The notes: generated by a model from the letters alone, not told the origin. DNA of 64,000 nucleotides from Sinohyriopsis cumingii (GCA_028554795.2 CM068831.1:29850659-29914658), one strand, 5' to 3'; counted from the first letter of the stretch, positions 13,518 to 45,245 are shown. Numbers and translations are program-made.

Positions 13518-13846
13518 TGTGATGACAGCCCTCATTTATACAACTTACCTGGGGTGGAGAATGTCACCACGACCGTGGCGACTGACCTTTGGTGTGCAAG
13601 ACTGTAGCTTGAATCGACAGTGGAGTAACAAACCGGCAACTATATTCAAAGGGACGAAGTAACAGATTAAACAAGAAAAAGGTTGTTTATTCACACCAAG
13701 CCTCAACCTAGCCACGGCAGAAAGAAATCTGACATGCTCGTGATAAACTAGACATACTACAGTTCAAAAGGATCACATTATCGAATCAAAGTTAAGTTAG
13801 GGAAATATATGCGGGGCACATGTCTGAAGTGGACCCTTAGTCTACA
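13518..13846 (+). repeat. 3' long terminal repeat
   Basis: Partner of 10837-11166, with the same TG start and tctaca end. It is about 329 bp against 330 bp in the 5' copy, with many substitutions and small indels. Confidence 0.8.
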
Positions 13847-16800
13847 GGACAGAATAGAATAACGGAGGTAGATGTTTGAAGACAGACCTGAGAACGAAAG
13901 TGGAGGAAGTGGAATTGTGAAGGACGTAGTTGAATTAATGAAGGGGTACTGGAGTAACAGTCAAGGAAAAGGAAATAATACAGATGAGTAAAATATTAGG
14001 GACAGGTGGAAACACTCTCACGTTGCACATCAGACGATGAAATTGGCAGATTAAATATGTCGACCGAGTGGAGAAATTGTGTAAATTTAATTGTAGTGTT
14101 TAAATATTTAGATTTGTTATTAAATTGTTATGGCTTGGAACAATATATCCATCCATTTAAAACAATGAAATTGCACGACCTTCAACGATATTAGCAAAAA
14201 TACCCTAGGAGACAAGGGGTAATTTGTTAAATTCTACAAATGCATGGGTCTGTTTCTCCTTCTGTTCGCAAACATGATGAAGTCATGCATCTTCTAAATG
14301 AACAAATCTGAGCAAAAAAGACGTGAAAGTCATGACAAATAATAGTTGCACATGGGTACTGAGATCTGTTGGTAATTAGGCCAGCAAGCCAGGCTTTGAC
14401 ATATGGACAAAATGACAGGTCAGCGATTAATCCCTTTGTCAGGTAACTATTGGCAGTTAAAGAGTTACGCTTTGAAAGCACATAATTTAATACGTAGATT
14501 GATGTACGTTTCGGGCGACAAGATAAAATGCTTGTTTTGTATTGGTTCATAAATTCAGCCACGATACAGATAAATTACTATATTGTTACTAGCAATCATA
14601 ATAATCGATAATGGAGATAAAAATTATCATAAAGAGATTAATGTCCATACAAAATAACATATTTAACTACATAATATTTGTGAGCTTGAGCTGTTTTAAT
14701 TTTTCATCTTGAAGTCGCTATCGTCCGTTACTGAATTTATTATTCACCAAAGAGCATTCAGAAAAAAAAATCAGCAAATAAATGAAATTTGCCCTTTGTT
14801 TTGAAAACCAAAGTGTCAAATGAAGGGGGGGGGGTGTTTACAAAAACAAATAACAAAGCTGAGAAAGGGCCAGATCCGTAGTGAATAATTTCACAGTGCA
14901 GTCCTTTCCACGTGATCTAGGTATTCATGGGGAAGCATTTTTCAGAATTTTAGTTGACGAATACTTATGAAATTATACCACCGTCCTAGATCTGATTACT
15001 CTTACCCCACCTCCTTCGGCAGAATATCAACACATGAATTCATTTAACTATGCGTAAATTGTAGCATAAACGTAGCTGGATAAGACTCCGAAACAAGGTT
15101 AATATTTTATATCTTCCCCGTGTCTGAAATTTAGATTTAACTTATAGTTGCATGCTAAGGAAAAGCCGTTAGGAGTCCTATGTCAATACATAGCCGACTT
15201 TGGCATATTTGGGACTTACGTCAGTTTTTGTCCTGATCAACTTCAAGATCTGATAAAATTATTAGATTACCTAATGGCCATGTTCTGAATCTCGATTTTT
15301 TTCTCCTTACCCTTGATAAATTCGACAAGTTGTTTCAAAGTGGTTGAGTACTGTGACCAGTAGATAGCCACTGTACAGATAACAATAATCTCGTTATCGT
15401 TTTTGCTATCACATGGTCTGGAAGAATCGGACATTCATGCTTTCAGGTTACACTCCAACTTCAAGCTATATGGTTCATTTTTCAGGTGTACTTGTAAAAC
15501 GCAGAAATAATACGACACTCAAATGAATATAAGAAAGAGCCTTACAGTCAGATCAAGAGAACTGTTTCAGCGTGCAAGGAGGTCCGCTCTAGATTCCATA
15601 TGATTTTGGAAACGACCATAGTAGCTGATTACCTGCAAATAAATGACTTAGACGATAGTTTATGAATGAAATAGTTAAAGTAATATTGTCTCATAGTGCT
15701 GAAAATATACCTAAGTTAATATTTATAAGTTAATAATGTGTACTTATTTGGTACGATTTTATCAGAACTGTTTGAACGTCCGTCTGCACATGTGCATACA
15801 ACCATAAACTTTTAAAAGCTCTTCTTTGACCCAGCTAGGAAATTTAAGTTCGAAACCAATGTGCGGATTTAAGTTATAAATAATTTCACGAACGTTTGAT
15901 GTCATACTGCAGCCTTTACTAAATAAACTACAGGAACTGACAGTTGGAATTATTAAGACGGAATAACTATAGAGACACCTGTGCATTTCAGAGAAAACAA
16001 ATCATGTATGATAATTTACATTGTTGATCGTGCATAATTGGTCTCGAAGTACCATTTATAGCCGTCTCGTCTCCATCTGCATTTCTGCCAAGCTGATTTT
16101 AGATAGCTCGTAATCTGTGTTGTGTGCTTTTCTCTGCAGCGAAATTAGGATTTTTTGGGTATAATGTTTCATTGTTATCATTATTATCTTCCGCTTTGAA
16201 TACATTTTGGCATATGAGGTCTTGTCAATTATTCTTCTTTACGGCATAAAATAAATCTTATAATACAATCAAGCACGATCTAGCGTCCACTTCCATATAT
16301 AGACCTCAGTGTATAAAGAAATATATCCACATAATTACACAAGTACCTGGAAATAAAATAGTACTTTCTCATAAATACAACATTCAGACAGTCCCATTAA
16401 ATATCTGCGTAAATATTTATTACATGCTTCGATTATTTTGTATTTATTCTATGTATATCCGTGTGTGTGTGTGTATGTGCGCGCGCGCGCGACCGTGTGT
16501 GTGTCGATTAACTGATTGACATGGAAGATTTTCCCTTTCTCTCATATGTGCGATTTCTCAGATATGCAATGGCGGCTATATATCCGACCTGATGAGAAAA
16601 AATGATTCAAAGTTCGTAAACCTATAACACAAAAGAAGGCAAAAGTTTGCTATCTCCATTATAGTTTTGATGCATATTTTTGTGAGGTGCGGTCGATTAT
16701 GTATTATATTATTCCATACGTATTGTGCAGTTTCTTACTCTTTAACACATGCATTTCCTTTATGTACGTATTAAATCCGCATATCCCTCTTAAAGGTTCT

Positions 16801-16988
16801 ATATAAAATGTCATGTATATGATAAGATTCTGAAATAGTGTTGACTGTAAGAAAGGAAGTATGACTGAACTTTTATATATTCTGTGTCCGCAGATGGCTG
16901 TATAAGACTCCAGATGCTAATTGATCGGTATTAGTACAAATCAAATATATCGTTAAAATGACATCCTTTGTTTGTTGGAATTGTTTAG
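13847..16988. other. Non-coding DNA
   Basis: It contains a polyguanine run near 14826, scattered AT-rich stretches and no recognised gene. The minus frame 14227-14562 (111 codons) has no recognisable motif and I regard it as chance. Confidence 0.5.
16461..16505. repeat. Mixed GT/GC dinucleotide repeat
   Basis: A GT run passes into alternating GC and back to GT. Alternating purine-pyrimidine DNA of this kind can adopt Z-form in principle. Confidence 0.9.
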
Positions 16989-16996
16989 TTATAAAA
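16989..16996 (+). promoter_or_regulatory. TATA-like box upstream of the Ig receptor gene
   Basis: A ttataaaa element lies about 90 bp before the chosen start codon at 17084, a spacing that would allow a short 5' UTR. AT-rich context makes chance occurrence likely, so confidence is low. A tiny upstream ORF (ATG at 17061) ends at 17085-17087, overlapping the main start. Confidence 0.25.
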
Positions 16997-17083
16997 CATT
17001 TTTAAACCGAAACACCGGATCTCGTTTGTCATTATACTGTAGACAACGTACTTGACTTAAATGTTTCAAACGACCAGAAAAGA

Positions 17084-32768
<15,685 letters not shown>

Positions 32769-32774
32769 AATAAA
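32769..32774 (+). terminator. Candidate polyadenylation signal of the Ig receptor gene
   Basis: AATAAA starts directly after the stop codon, and a GT-rich stretch (gtgttttctgc) follows about 35 bases later. If used, the 3' UTR would be very short. Later AATAAA copies exist, so the real site is uncertain. Confidence 0.35.
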
Positions 32775-35740
32775 CGCATTAACAATGTATACACTATGAT
32801 TCGCAATGAAGTGTTTTCTGCATTTGTTAGTACTGGCAATGGTTCTTATAAACAGTAACGTTTCATATGTTTTCACAAATCACTGTACTTAATCGGAAGA
32901 AGATCTGTTGATCTTAAGCATGGTCACGCTTGTTGGTAATCTGAGTGACGCTTCACATGATTCATCACGCGGATGTTGACAAAATAAGCAAGTCTATAAC
33001 GGATATATTATCTGTAGTGAAGCCTTATATAGCTTCAATGGGAAAATACATGGCAAACATATTAATTTCCACCCAAACACAATTTCATAAATAGTTACTC
33101 CTCTAATGTGTTTTGTTCACCATTGTGGAACTGCAACATTGTAAAGGATTATTTCAGGGTGGTCAATACGTTTATATTTGGTTTGAACATTGCAATTGTT
33201 TTAGGCTGTTTCATCGCATTTGGAGATATGGTGAGTTTGCCTTGACAAGAATGATTTATTCAATTTTAAGTAATGAATATTTTCTAGATGTGGCATGATT
33301 TACCAAGTTAATACCGAAATCTATACAAATGTTTACATTCTGCTCTCTAGTCTGATCGAGTGTGATTCAGATAGTAATGAAAGCATCACGTTTTAAGGCT
33401 TGCCATCTTCAACAGGGTACATATAGTGTAGCAAATGTAATTAACATACAGGTACGTTTGTGACAGTCGTTTTGACTTTCTAGAATTAACCAAATTTTAG
33501 GCAATTAATGTATATGTATTTTATATCTCCAGGAATTACACTTGGGTCAGAAAACTTTGTCATATTGCACCTTAAATGCCCTACATATGATAAAGATCCC
33601 TTTCTTTAAAGGATAGAATGTTTCGTACAATATTACTTCAAAAATTACAAGCTACTGGAGACTATCACCACACCTGTATTCCTTATTCGCTTTGGCATTG
33701 GCTATATTATCTGAACATGTGGAAAATGGAATAGCTGGCTCGTTTCAAAAGCAACGATGACTTATGTTTGGAAATGTAAATAGCTCATTAGTATCAGAGA
33801 TGTTTTATTTAATGGTTAGCACATAAACTTTGTCATTGACTTGGGCCTTATCTTTTTCACCTGTAATATCACACGACACTTTAAGTAGATAACTGCCTTG
33901 TAAGATATGTTCAAGACAAAACAAGATTAAATAAATGAATTAGTTGTATCAGATGTGGTTTAATGTTTCTACAAACACTGAAGGAGTAATTATTAAATAT
34001 GTGTCGCACGTGTTATCCCTTTAAGATGTACGTATGCAACTTGATCTAAATAGCTGCTATTGCATCAAATTACAGTCAAATTACAGCCCATATGAACATC
34101 ATTTGTATTGTATTCAGAATTTTCATGCATTCGGCTGATATTAATGTTAAATGTCTTCAACATCAATCATTTCTAAACCTAAACCAGAAACTGAATCGTT
34201 CAGAGCATTCAGTCTTTTGGCTTTAGCGTCGGATAACAAAGAGAACCGGATGACAAAGAGAACCCAAAATGTCACATGCAATGAACACTTCAGGCATGTA
34301 ATCAAAGCATTACTATGTAGTGACCAAGTCAGTGATCAAGATAAGTAGAATGGTACTAGTGTACTTGAACTCATGCACTGGATTCATATATATATATATA
34401 TATATAGAATAACATGGGAAGATGTAAAAAGTTTTAATAGTGTATGTATACATGTGAGGACCCTTTCTTTCAAACAATATAGGCACTGTCTCATGTAAAA
34501 TATGATCCAAACTTGTTAGTGTGGCTTACGAAAACAAATTGTTGATTTTTGTTGATATCTTCTATTTAGCAATAACAGTGGCTCAATACGGATACATATT
34601 CATATAGGCTGTTTATAATTAATAGGTGTCAATAATGAAACGGCTCATCCTATTTGGTCAATACTAGATAAACCTTTCAAATGCTTTTAATTGTTCTAGA
34701 AACGACATAGAATAGAAGAGTTTGCAGAGAAATAATATTGTTGTTGGTATTTCAGTTGAGAAATTAAACTGATCGATCTGCGTAATCACATTTGACGCCA
34801 GTGAAAAAACAAAATAAAACATTCCGCAAAGAATTATTAAATATATTAATTTTGTTATTGCCATACATTTGCAATAGTTAGCAATATCCATAATTTACAT
34901 ATGGCAAGTCATCGAACGGCTAAACAATTCCTTGCAGCCTAAAATACCGTACTTACTTGTTAGTAAACCATCACACGCACAGCGGCACACGAACAATAAA
35001 GTAAATTTACCCAAATTAATTTAAATGTTGGCAAATCCTCAAATGATTAAAGCACAAAAATCAGTTCATATATGCCGACATCTCAGCCCAATGGATATTG
35101 CCTCATGCGGAAATTCGGAAATCTCACCAGTCATACTAACGAACCTATTTCTCAAATAAAACGCGAGGTTTTTCTCCTAACTTTTCAACATATATCATTA
35201 GTGGGAGCCTTTTTATGCATAGACAAACAAAGAGATAGAAACAGAGGGGGATATATTCGAGAAGAATCAAATCATTTGACACAAGACAGGCTTACGTTAT
35301 GAGAAAACACATGCCTGGAATCCAAAGTTCGCTATTTCCTGTACGTATGATTTCATACTTTTATCTTGGTGTATCTACCTTCAATTTCTTTAAAACAAAT
35401 ACACACCTCCAATGCTCTATGTTTGATTTATCTTTGTTCCTCTTCAATTTTTTGAATCACAAAGCAAGTTTCAACTGATATTTCTCGAAAAAACTGTTTA
35501 CAGACTTAAGATTTTAAGTTGAGGGGCTTAGCTAAAGTCATTACATGCTGCATCTCCAAACATAATTTACTGTAAAGCTATTACAAATAAAAATAATGCA
35601 ACGGTAATTTGTGGTGCATTTCATCAAGATACGTGCTGCCTGTTTTGATAAAAAGTATATGAAAACTTTAAGTTAATTAGATTTCATATAGTAATATCCA
35701 GACAATCCAGCCCTTTTTGTTTCTATTGGATTTGTTATGC
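32775..35740. other. Non-coding DNA downstream of the Ig receptor gene
   Basis: A short TA run at 34386-34406 is the only clear repeat. Frames at 34151-34348 and 35072-35302 have no recognisable motif. No gene is supported. Confidence 0.5.
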
Positions 35741-37890
35741 GAGCTATCGATTTACTGCAGGTCCGTTCAGCTAGGCCTTTGATGAAGCCATACCGGCGAT
35801 TGCCGGAACGTCTTATATACCGTTAGCATCCGGGCCGTAACCACGCCGTTCACACAGGGTCTATTGGATCTACTGCATATTAAAACCTCACCGTCGGCGG
35901 AGATCGTACCGTTCCAACATACGGACCTTTCGTCAGATCGGTCTAGCCAACTATGATTTACAAGGCGGTTAATGACAACCGTGCTGTCGGCAACAATCCC
36001 TTTACATGACGAAGATTTCTGTGAGATATCTGTCTATCAAGTAGGGCCTTAGGAGCGGCCCGTATGGATTATATCCCGACAGTATTAAATACTGCTAGCT
36101 TGCATGCCGATCATTCGCCGGGGTAACCAGGCGGCAGTTCTGGACTTCTGTATGGTTACTGTCTGTCCACAAGGCAGAGCTACTGACGTTTTCATAGGGA
36201 TGAAGTTGAGTCTTCATACCACCTGATATGTCTTCTCTAGCTTTGCAACTGGACCCATCTGGGTTCGACGCACAGTGAGTGCAACGAAATCCCTTTACAT
36301 CCACCATCCTTCATATCCTATTCATATCCGACCATGGAACGGACTCAAGTTTAGTTTTCAAGCCATTCGCGGACATTTGTAGGGTATTGGCTACTTCATA
36401 ATGCCTTCCACCCTAACCGCTGCTCCAAAGAATCGGTATATCTTGATGAGAAGGAAGAGACGGACTTAAAACGACAGACGCCATCAGAATTGATCTCCGT
36501 GCACTTGCCCCAAATGTAGTAGCTGTTTATATGTACGCCGGTCCGTTTTATTGGGAGGAAAAATGTGCTCCATGCTTATGAGAGCTAGTTGGCAATTTCG
36601 TTGCATACTCTAAGCCATAGCGCTTGGGACGGCCATGATTGGTAGGGTCACTGACCAAGGCTGCTAACATGGCCAATAGTTTGACGGGTTCGGCCAATCT
36701 ATTCTTGATACGACGTGTCGCGTGTGTGTGATCCACATCTCTCCAACCTTATCATACCCTTCATTTCCGGACGACACCGTTCAGGTCACCGTTGCTTTGG
36801 AGGAAGATTAAAAGAAGTTTGGAAGCAGGCAGCTTAGGAGCTGCCCCTCCACCTCTCTGCTCAAACCAAACGGAAGTTAGGAACCACTCAGTCCTCATCC
36901 ATGTGAAGGGGTATTAAGCAAACTCAGAACAGGGGTTCTTCTCAGTCACATTTGCATCAACATCGATTTTTGAGCTCACTGGATCTCCTATTTCCCCCAG
37001 AACAGGGTGGGAGTGGGGTGATTAAGGCCATTCGGAGAAGCTTCGGGCTTCGTTCATCGAAAATCCCTTCTTCTCTTTATAAATGCACCGTGAAATCTGG
37101 AGGAGTATGCCTTTCTGCAACAAAAGACAATGTCACTGATGAAACGAAAAGCGTTACAGCTTATGGTAGGTCAAGATCCCTAGGGTTTTAATAAAAGCTG
37201 TTTATTTTTCGGAAATCAAATAGCAAGTCGAGACCCATGATCGACTGGAGTCGCCTCAATCAATTCAAGATGGTTATAGCCAGTTGCAGCCTCCTATCCT
37301 TTCGATGGGACGAGTATTCAGTCAATCTAGATCTGACCGACGCATATATTTCACATCCCTATCCACCCCTTATAACGAACATTTTCTCTGTTTATTTGTT
37401 TGTTTACTGTGACACAGTTTATCTATTCACCGTTCCTCCCTTTGGCCTCAACGTAAGTCCATGGGTTTTTACTCAGGTTATGGATTGCTTCGGATCCCTG
37501 TTCCGGTCGACGTATTCTACAACGACAGCAGCGTACTTGGAAATCCTACAGAAGCACATGGTAAATTCTATCCTACTCCAAGGGCGGCGTGATCTTATTT
37601 CTCTTCTACATCATTAATACATTTTATTGAACAGGGAAAGTGAGCCCTGAGTCCATCCGGAGGGAAGGACCTCCACATATCAATATCCTGTAAATGAAGA
37701 CTGACTATGACGCGAAAATGGTCCTCATTAGATCCGGCAACTCAGCGGTGGTGATCTATCTTCTCAAACAGAAAGGTACAAAAGCATCAGACCTGTTTGT
37801 TCTGATTTTGCAGTTTCTACGTTGGTGCAACAATCTTATTATCAACATATAAATAAGAACCATCCCTGGTAGACTTATTGTCCTATATAA
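35741..37890 (+). mobile_element. DIRS-like retrotransposon fragment
   Basis: GC content rises at about 35.75 kb. A plus-strand frame at 37237-37617 has the reverse-transcriptase signature of DIRS-type elements: a start like MIDWSRLNQF, then NLDLTDAYIS and the hallmark TVPPFGLNVSPWVF. After a break, 37660-37860 shows the RNase H pieces RSGNSAVVIYLLKQKGTKA and LQFLRWCNN, then TIPGRLIVL. The upstream kilobase probably derives from the gag or first ORF but is too broken to read. The tyrosine recombinase expected downstream is absent because the element runs into a TA array. It is inactive. Assignment to DIRS rather than Ngaro is uncertain. Confidence 0.75.
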
Positions 37891-37946
37891 ATATAAATAA
37901 ATAATAATTAACAATAACTAATTAATAATTGATACATTATCTATCA

Positions 37947-40992
<3,046 letters not shown>

Positions 40993-41110
40993 GAAGGAGA
41001 GGGATCAAGAGTTAGCTCTGGTCAAATATAACAACAAACAATTTTTTCAGAAGAAACCACCTTTATATTTTGTGAAACACCAGCAGAAAAAGTGCAAAAC
41101 AATGACCTAA
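40993..41110 (+). CDS. Probable terminal exon of an unrecognised gene
   Basis: A strong acceptor (ttttctgtttcattgcag) precedes an open frame of 38 codons ending TAA at 41108-41110. The product is Lys/Gln-rich, with KERDQELALVKYNNKQFF and KKPPLYFVKHQQKK, resembling the basic tail of a nuclear or nucleolar protein; I cannot name it. AATAAA lies at 41134-41139, 24 bases after the stop, and another near 41275. The preceding exon must end in phase 2 and was not located. Confidence 0.45.
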
Positions 41111-41557
41111 TATACAACACCAGAAAAAATAGAAATAAAACTTGATACAAATGACAAAAAGATATAAATATGGGTTATCTGTTACGTATGTTTTCTGGAC
41201 ATGTTACAATGGAACACTTTTATGAAAATAAATTAACAAAGAAAAAGTGGAAAGTGAAATGAGAAATTATTTAAAATAAAGCTGACAGTCTTGTGACTTG
41301 TGCCCTAAATGGCCATTACCATGTGACACAAGACGCTGCAAAGTGGATATTAACCATATGACATAAAGCAAATTGGATTCATAAGATTTATGTAATTTAC
41401 ATTCCTTTGCACAGTTGATTTTTGCAAGATATCACTGTTTCCAGCAATATATACAAATATTTTCAATCTTTAACGCAAAATTTAAAAAAATCAGGATATA
41501 ATCTATATAGGAATTTTTATATTTTGTCAAGACATAATTTTGACTCTTGCTGTAGCT

Positions 41558-41810
41558 GGGGCCCGGAGTGACCGAGTGGTCTAAAGTGCACACCGTTATG
41601 GATCATTGCCATCTAACCTCTGTCTGCTTAGGTTTGAGTCTTGGGTTTTGTCAATGTGGATATTTGAGAAAGCTTGCCAATAGCTTCTCATGGGTCAGTG
41701 GTTCTTTCAGGAGTTTTCCCAGGTTTTCCCTCAACCATTAATACTGGTCACCATGTATAGTCTATCTTGTGCTGAAAATTGGTGTTAAACTCTACAACAG
41801 CAACAACAAT
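41558..41810 (+). mobile_element. SINE, full length
   Basis: A tRNA-like head (gagtgaccgagtggtctaaa, ggtttgagtcttggg) is followed by the shared body. The conserved end is cttgtgctgaaaattggtgt then (CAA)n. It is the same family as 42976-43223, moderately diverged. Confidence 0.85.
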
Positions 41811-42849
41811 AACTTGATGTAGTTTGTCTCTTTACAAACGTTTGATCTCACGATGGTAAACATTACTGTCAACAGAAATGTACATTATTCATTTTAGAGT
41901 GTCACAATTCTTAGGTATTTCTGTGTGCTTTGGTCATGCAAAGAAATCTTAACATGGTCTTGATTATGACAAACTTGATGCACAAATGATATCTTTCTTG
42001 TATCCAGATGTGATTTCAAAATAAAGTCAATAACTAATCGCATTAAGAAGGAGTAACTGTTCATGCCAGCAAAAATTAAATGCTATGTACATGTATTCAG
42101 GAATTATCTTAAATATAAATAATCATTTTACATGTTTAAAAAGTTCTCATAAAAGCTACATGCTTTTTTACATGTATCAAAAATGTACTGAAATGACTTT
42201 CCATGTTTTATTAATGTGATGACAAAGTCAATGGACAACTTATGTGGACATGTGATAAATGTAAAAGGCAGTAGGTAATTGTTTTCCTGTTGTTCATTTG
42301 ACACTCATGCATGCAATCATGCCAGTGGATAAAAGGATTTATATCAGTTGACTACAAAATGTCAAGTTATCATTGTAGAAGTTTGTATTGTTATACATAG
42401 TGATAGTGCTGACTTAAAGAGCTATTTATAAAATTGTAAATTGAGATATTTATACCTTATATTAAAGTATACTATTCCTACAAGGAGTATGATTTACACT
42501 CTTATATACACATCTAGGCTATGTAATAATCTTGTTCAACTGAGTTCGGAGATCAACATTTTAGTAATAATATTGTGAGCCAGATAAAGTCTGGCAAAGT
42601 TGTATCTACTATGCAGTAATATAACAACATTACAACTAGTTTATTTCATCGGCCTTTTATAAACCCAATGTATTAAAACAAATATAAACATGCATACCTA
42701 AATGTTTCATACATGCCATGTGAAAAAAATAAAGACTACAATGAGTATACTAACATATTTCTCAATTCAACTCTATTCACGATAACAAATATCAGATGTA
42801 CCACCAAGTCACTAATCACACACAAACACACGCACGTACATACATACAC
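41811..42849. other. Non-coding DNA
   Basis: AT-rich sequence with no gene or repeat that I recognise. Confidence 0.5.
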
Positions 42850-42886
42850 ACAAACACACACACACACACACATATATATAAATATG

Positions 42887-42972
<86 letters not shown>
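42850..42972. repeat. (CA)n(TA)n compound microsatellite
   Basis: A CA run leads into about 75 bases of TA, ending four bases before the SINE head at 42976. Confidence 0.95.
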
Positions 42973-42974
<2 letters not shown>

Positions 42975-42975
42975 A

Positions 42976-43223
42976 GTGGCCCCGAGTGGCCGATTGGTCT
43001 AAAGCGCTCTCCGTCACGGATCATTACCATCCCACCTCTGTCTGTGTGGGTTCGAGTCTCGGGCTCGGCAAGGTGGATATTTGAGAAAGATTGCCGGCAG
43101 CTTCTCGTTGGTCGGTGGTTCTTTCCGGGGTTTTTCGGGGTTCTTCCTCCACCATTATTACCGGCCGACATGTATAGCCTATCTTGTGCTGAAAAATGGC
43201 GTTAAAACCTATAACAACAACAA
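42976..43223 (+). mobile_element. SINE, best-preserved copy
   Basis: Head boxes are gagtggccgattggtctaaa (A) and gggttcgagtctcgg (B). The body includes ggtggttctttccggggttt and ccgacatgtatagcctatct. The tail is gctgaaaaatggcgttaaaa followed by (CAA)n. It reads like a full-length, RNA-polymerase-III-promoted tRNA SINE of the type common in molluscs. It is flanked on both sides by TA arrays. Confidence 0.9.
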
Positions 43224-43277
43224 TATATATGAAATATACATTCCACCACCACACATACACTCTGCACAACGTATGGT

Positions 43278-43400
<123 letters not shown>

Positions 43401-43554
43401 GTGCGTGTGTGTGTGTATGTATATAGATAGATAGTTAGATATTTCCGAGTGAGACTCCATTTAGGGATATGTAGTTAGTATCTCTACACTGTTTAGTTTC
43501 TTCATTTCGTAATATTTGTTTGATTACATTTTATAACAGTTGTCTCGTTTCCAG

Positions 43555-44080
43555 AAATCAGAATCATAGCTGACTCTGAAAATTGCAGCCCACTCTAAAA
43601 CTAAATATTCTGTTCGTTAGGTCAACACAATTGTGACTTCGACTGTTTTAGGCAAACAAGAACATGAGTAGCTGTATGGGGGTACTGAAGGTCAAATCAT
43701 AATTATATAGCAACCATAGTCTTATACGTGATAGGCACATGGAGGTCATATCATATTATATAGACGCCTATATTTTCAACAGAGGAATGGTACCAAAGGG
43801 TCAAAAGTGTTTAAAGGTCAGAAGTGGTGATTGGGTCAAATGTGAATGATAATGGAAACGGTTATAAGTTCTGGTTGTCGAAAACCTAGACATAGACAAA
43901 CAAACAACCACATACACAAAACATGGACAAGCATATATGGCAATGATTGTGAAGTATCTCTCTTTTGAAGAAATCTGAGTGACCTTTTAAAGGGCTGTTT
44001 GGTTTCTACTACCTCTTTATCCTTTGCCAACATTTCTTCCATGATGTCTTCCTGGAAACAATAGGTACTTTAGTCTCTTC
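43555..44080 (-). repeat. Dispersed repeat B, copy 1 (with coding-like minus frame)
   Basis: It aligns in direct orientation with 49680-50195 over its length, for example ggtcaaatgtgaatgataat and ggaaacggttataagtt. The minus strand at 43940-44065 is open in both copies and reads DIMEEMLAKDKEVVETKQPF then SLRFLQK, with a splice-acceptor-like tgtttccag before it. The conserved frame suggests that the repeat carries an exon of a transposon-borne or captured gene. Confidence 0.7.
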
Positions 44081-44095
44081 AGTAGGGAAATCTAG

Positions 44096-44519
44096 ATGGA
44101 CCTTTATCAAGTCGGTATTGAGGCACTAAGGGTCCCTTCTTTCTTTTGAAGCACATCTTTTTATTTTCTTTCCTCCTTGAAATCTATCTTCTTTGCTTCT
44201 TCTGTTACCACTTCCCTGACAAGGCTCTTGGCGATTTCAGGTTTACCCACTTTTTAACGAAGACGTCGAAGCGTGTACAATTGCGCCTCTACTTGTCTTC
44301 GAAGCTGCTCCAAATCCATCATCAAATTCACGGCTTCCCGTAACTGTATCAAATTACAATGTTCTTGAACAGATGACGTTCGTTCGTTGACGACAAATGG
44401 TACAACGCATGGAATAAAGTTGCGTATGGCCATTGAGTCTTGTGCAACTATTTAATGCCTGCACGGCAGGCTTCTCAATTTCAACAGTTGATAAGCAAAC
44501 ACGTGCTGCCACTTGATAA
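44096..44519 (-). repeat. 424-bp tandem duplication, copy 1
   Basis: It aligns end to end with 44646-45069 (constant offset 550), with identical runs such as cctccttgaaatctatcttc and gatgacgttcgttcgttgac. The minus strand reads REAVNLMMDLEQLRRQVEAQ, a charged helix, and is broken by one TAA before KIDFKEERK. Confidence 0.85.
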
Positions 44520-44645
44520 AGTAACAAACAAAAAAAACTAACCCAATAAGAGAAAATCTCAGCAACTTAGAGGCTTTGTTTTGGCGTTATTACACATATA
44601 TTTTTCATTTTAGTAAGAGGCTTTATTTTTTTCAAAAATAACTTT
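44520..44645. repeat. Spacer repeat C, copy 1
   Basis: This 126-bp spacer between the tandem copies matches the reverse complement of 50245-50375, for example actaaccca-ataagagaaaa against its inverted partner. It links this cluster to the repeat at the left edge of the Maverick-like element. Confidence 0.75.
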
Positions 44646-45069
44646 TTGGACCTTTATCCAATTGGCATTTAAGTGCTGAGGTTCTCTTCTTTACTTTGAT
44701 GCTCCTCATTTTATTTTATTTCCTCCTTGAAATCTATCTTCTTTGCTTCTTCTGCTATCACTTCTTTGACAAGGCTCTTGGCGATTTGAAGTGCATACAC
44801 TTTTAGACGAACATGTCGAAGCGTGTACAATTGAGTCTCTACTTGTCTTCGGAGCTGCTCCAAACCCAACATCAAATTCACTGCTTCCCCTAACTGTATC
44901 AAATTTCAATGTTCTTGAAAAGATGACGTTCGTTCGTTGACGACAAATGGTACAACGCATGTGATAAAGTGGTGTATGGCCATTCAGTCTTGTACGACTA
45001 TTTAATTTCTGCACAGCTGGCTTCTCAATTTCGCGACAAGTGGTAAGCAAACACGTGCTGCCACTTGAC
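44646..45069 (-). repeat. 424-bp tandem duplication, copy 2
   Basis: Partner of 44096-44519. Here the minus frame (44711-44902) is intact for 63 codons and reads GEAVNLMLGLEQLRRQVETQ, and later VIAEEAKKIDFKEE, a probable coiled-coil helix ending at TAA. The two copies keep the same frame over this part, which suggests descent from a coding sequence that I cannot name. Confidence 0.8.
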
Positions 45070-45245
45070 ACTTAAATATATGGAAAGCATAGTTCTTAAT
45101 AATACGTCGGAGTGGGAAAAGGAGCACGACAACAGACAACACCAAGGCTGTGCGCAAACACGCACCTTTGATTTAGACATCGAGTGGGAAACAGGCTCAA
45201 ACACTCGACGATTTATTGAATGTCCCTTGATTGCTTATATGGACG

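Larger units (their letters stand above)
10837..13846 (+). mobile_element. Decayed LTR retrotransposon with integrase before reverse transcriptase
   Basis: Two divergent LTRs (10837-11166, 13518-13846) bracket about 2.35 kb of plus-strand retroelement sequence. The internal order is a charged coiled-coil frame, the end of an integrase with its GPY/F-type domain, reverse transcriptase, then the end of RNase H. Standard Ty3/gypsy elements have integrase last. Integrase-first order is known for Gmr1-like elements within the Ty3/gypsy group. The first part of the integrase, any protease and much of gag are missing, and the reading frame is broken many times. No convincing target-site duplication was seen. 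Confidence 0.75.

Noticed and set aside
14227..14562. 111-codon minus-strand frame
   Set aside because: No recognised domain, no supporting signals and no repeat partner.
42976..43060. tRNA gene
   Set aside because: A and B boxes belong to the SINE head, which continues into the conserved SINE body; no acceptor stem.
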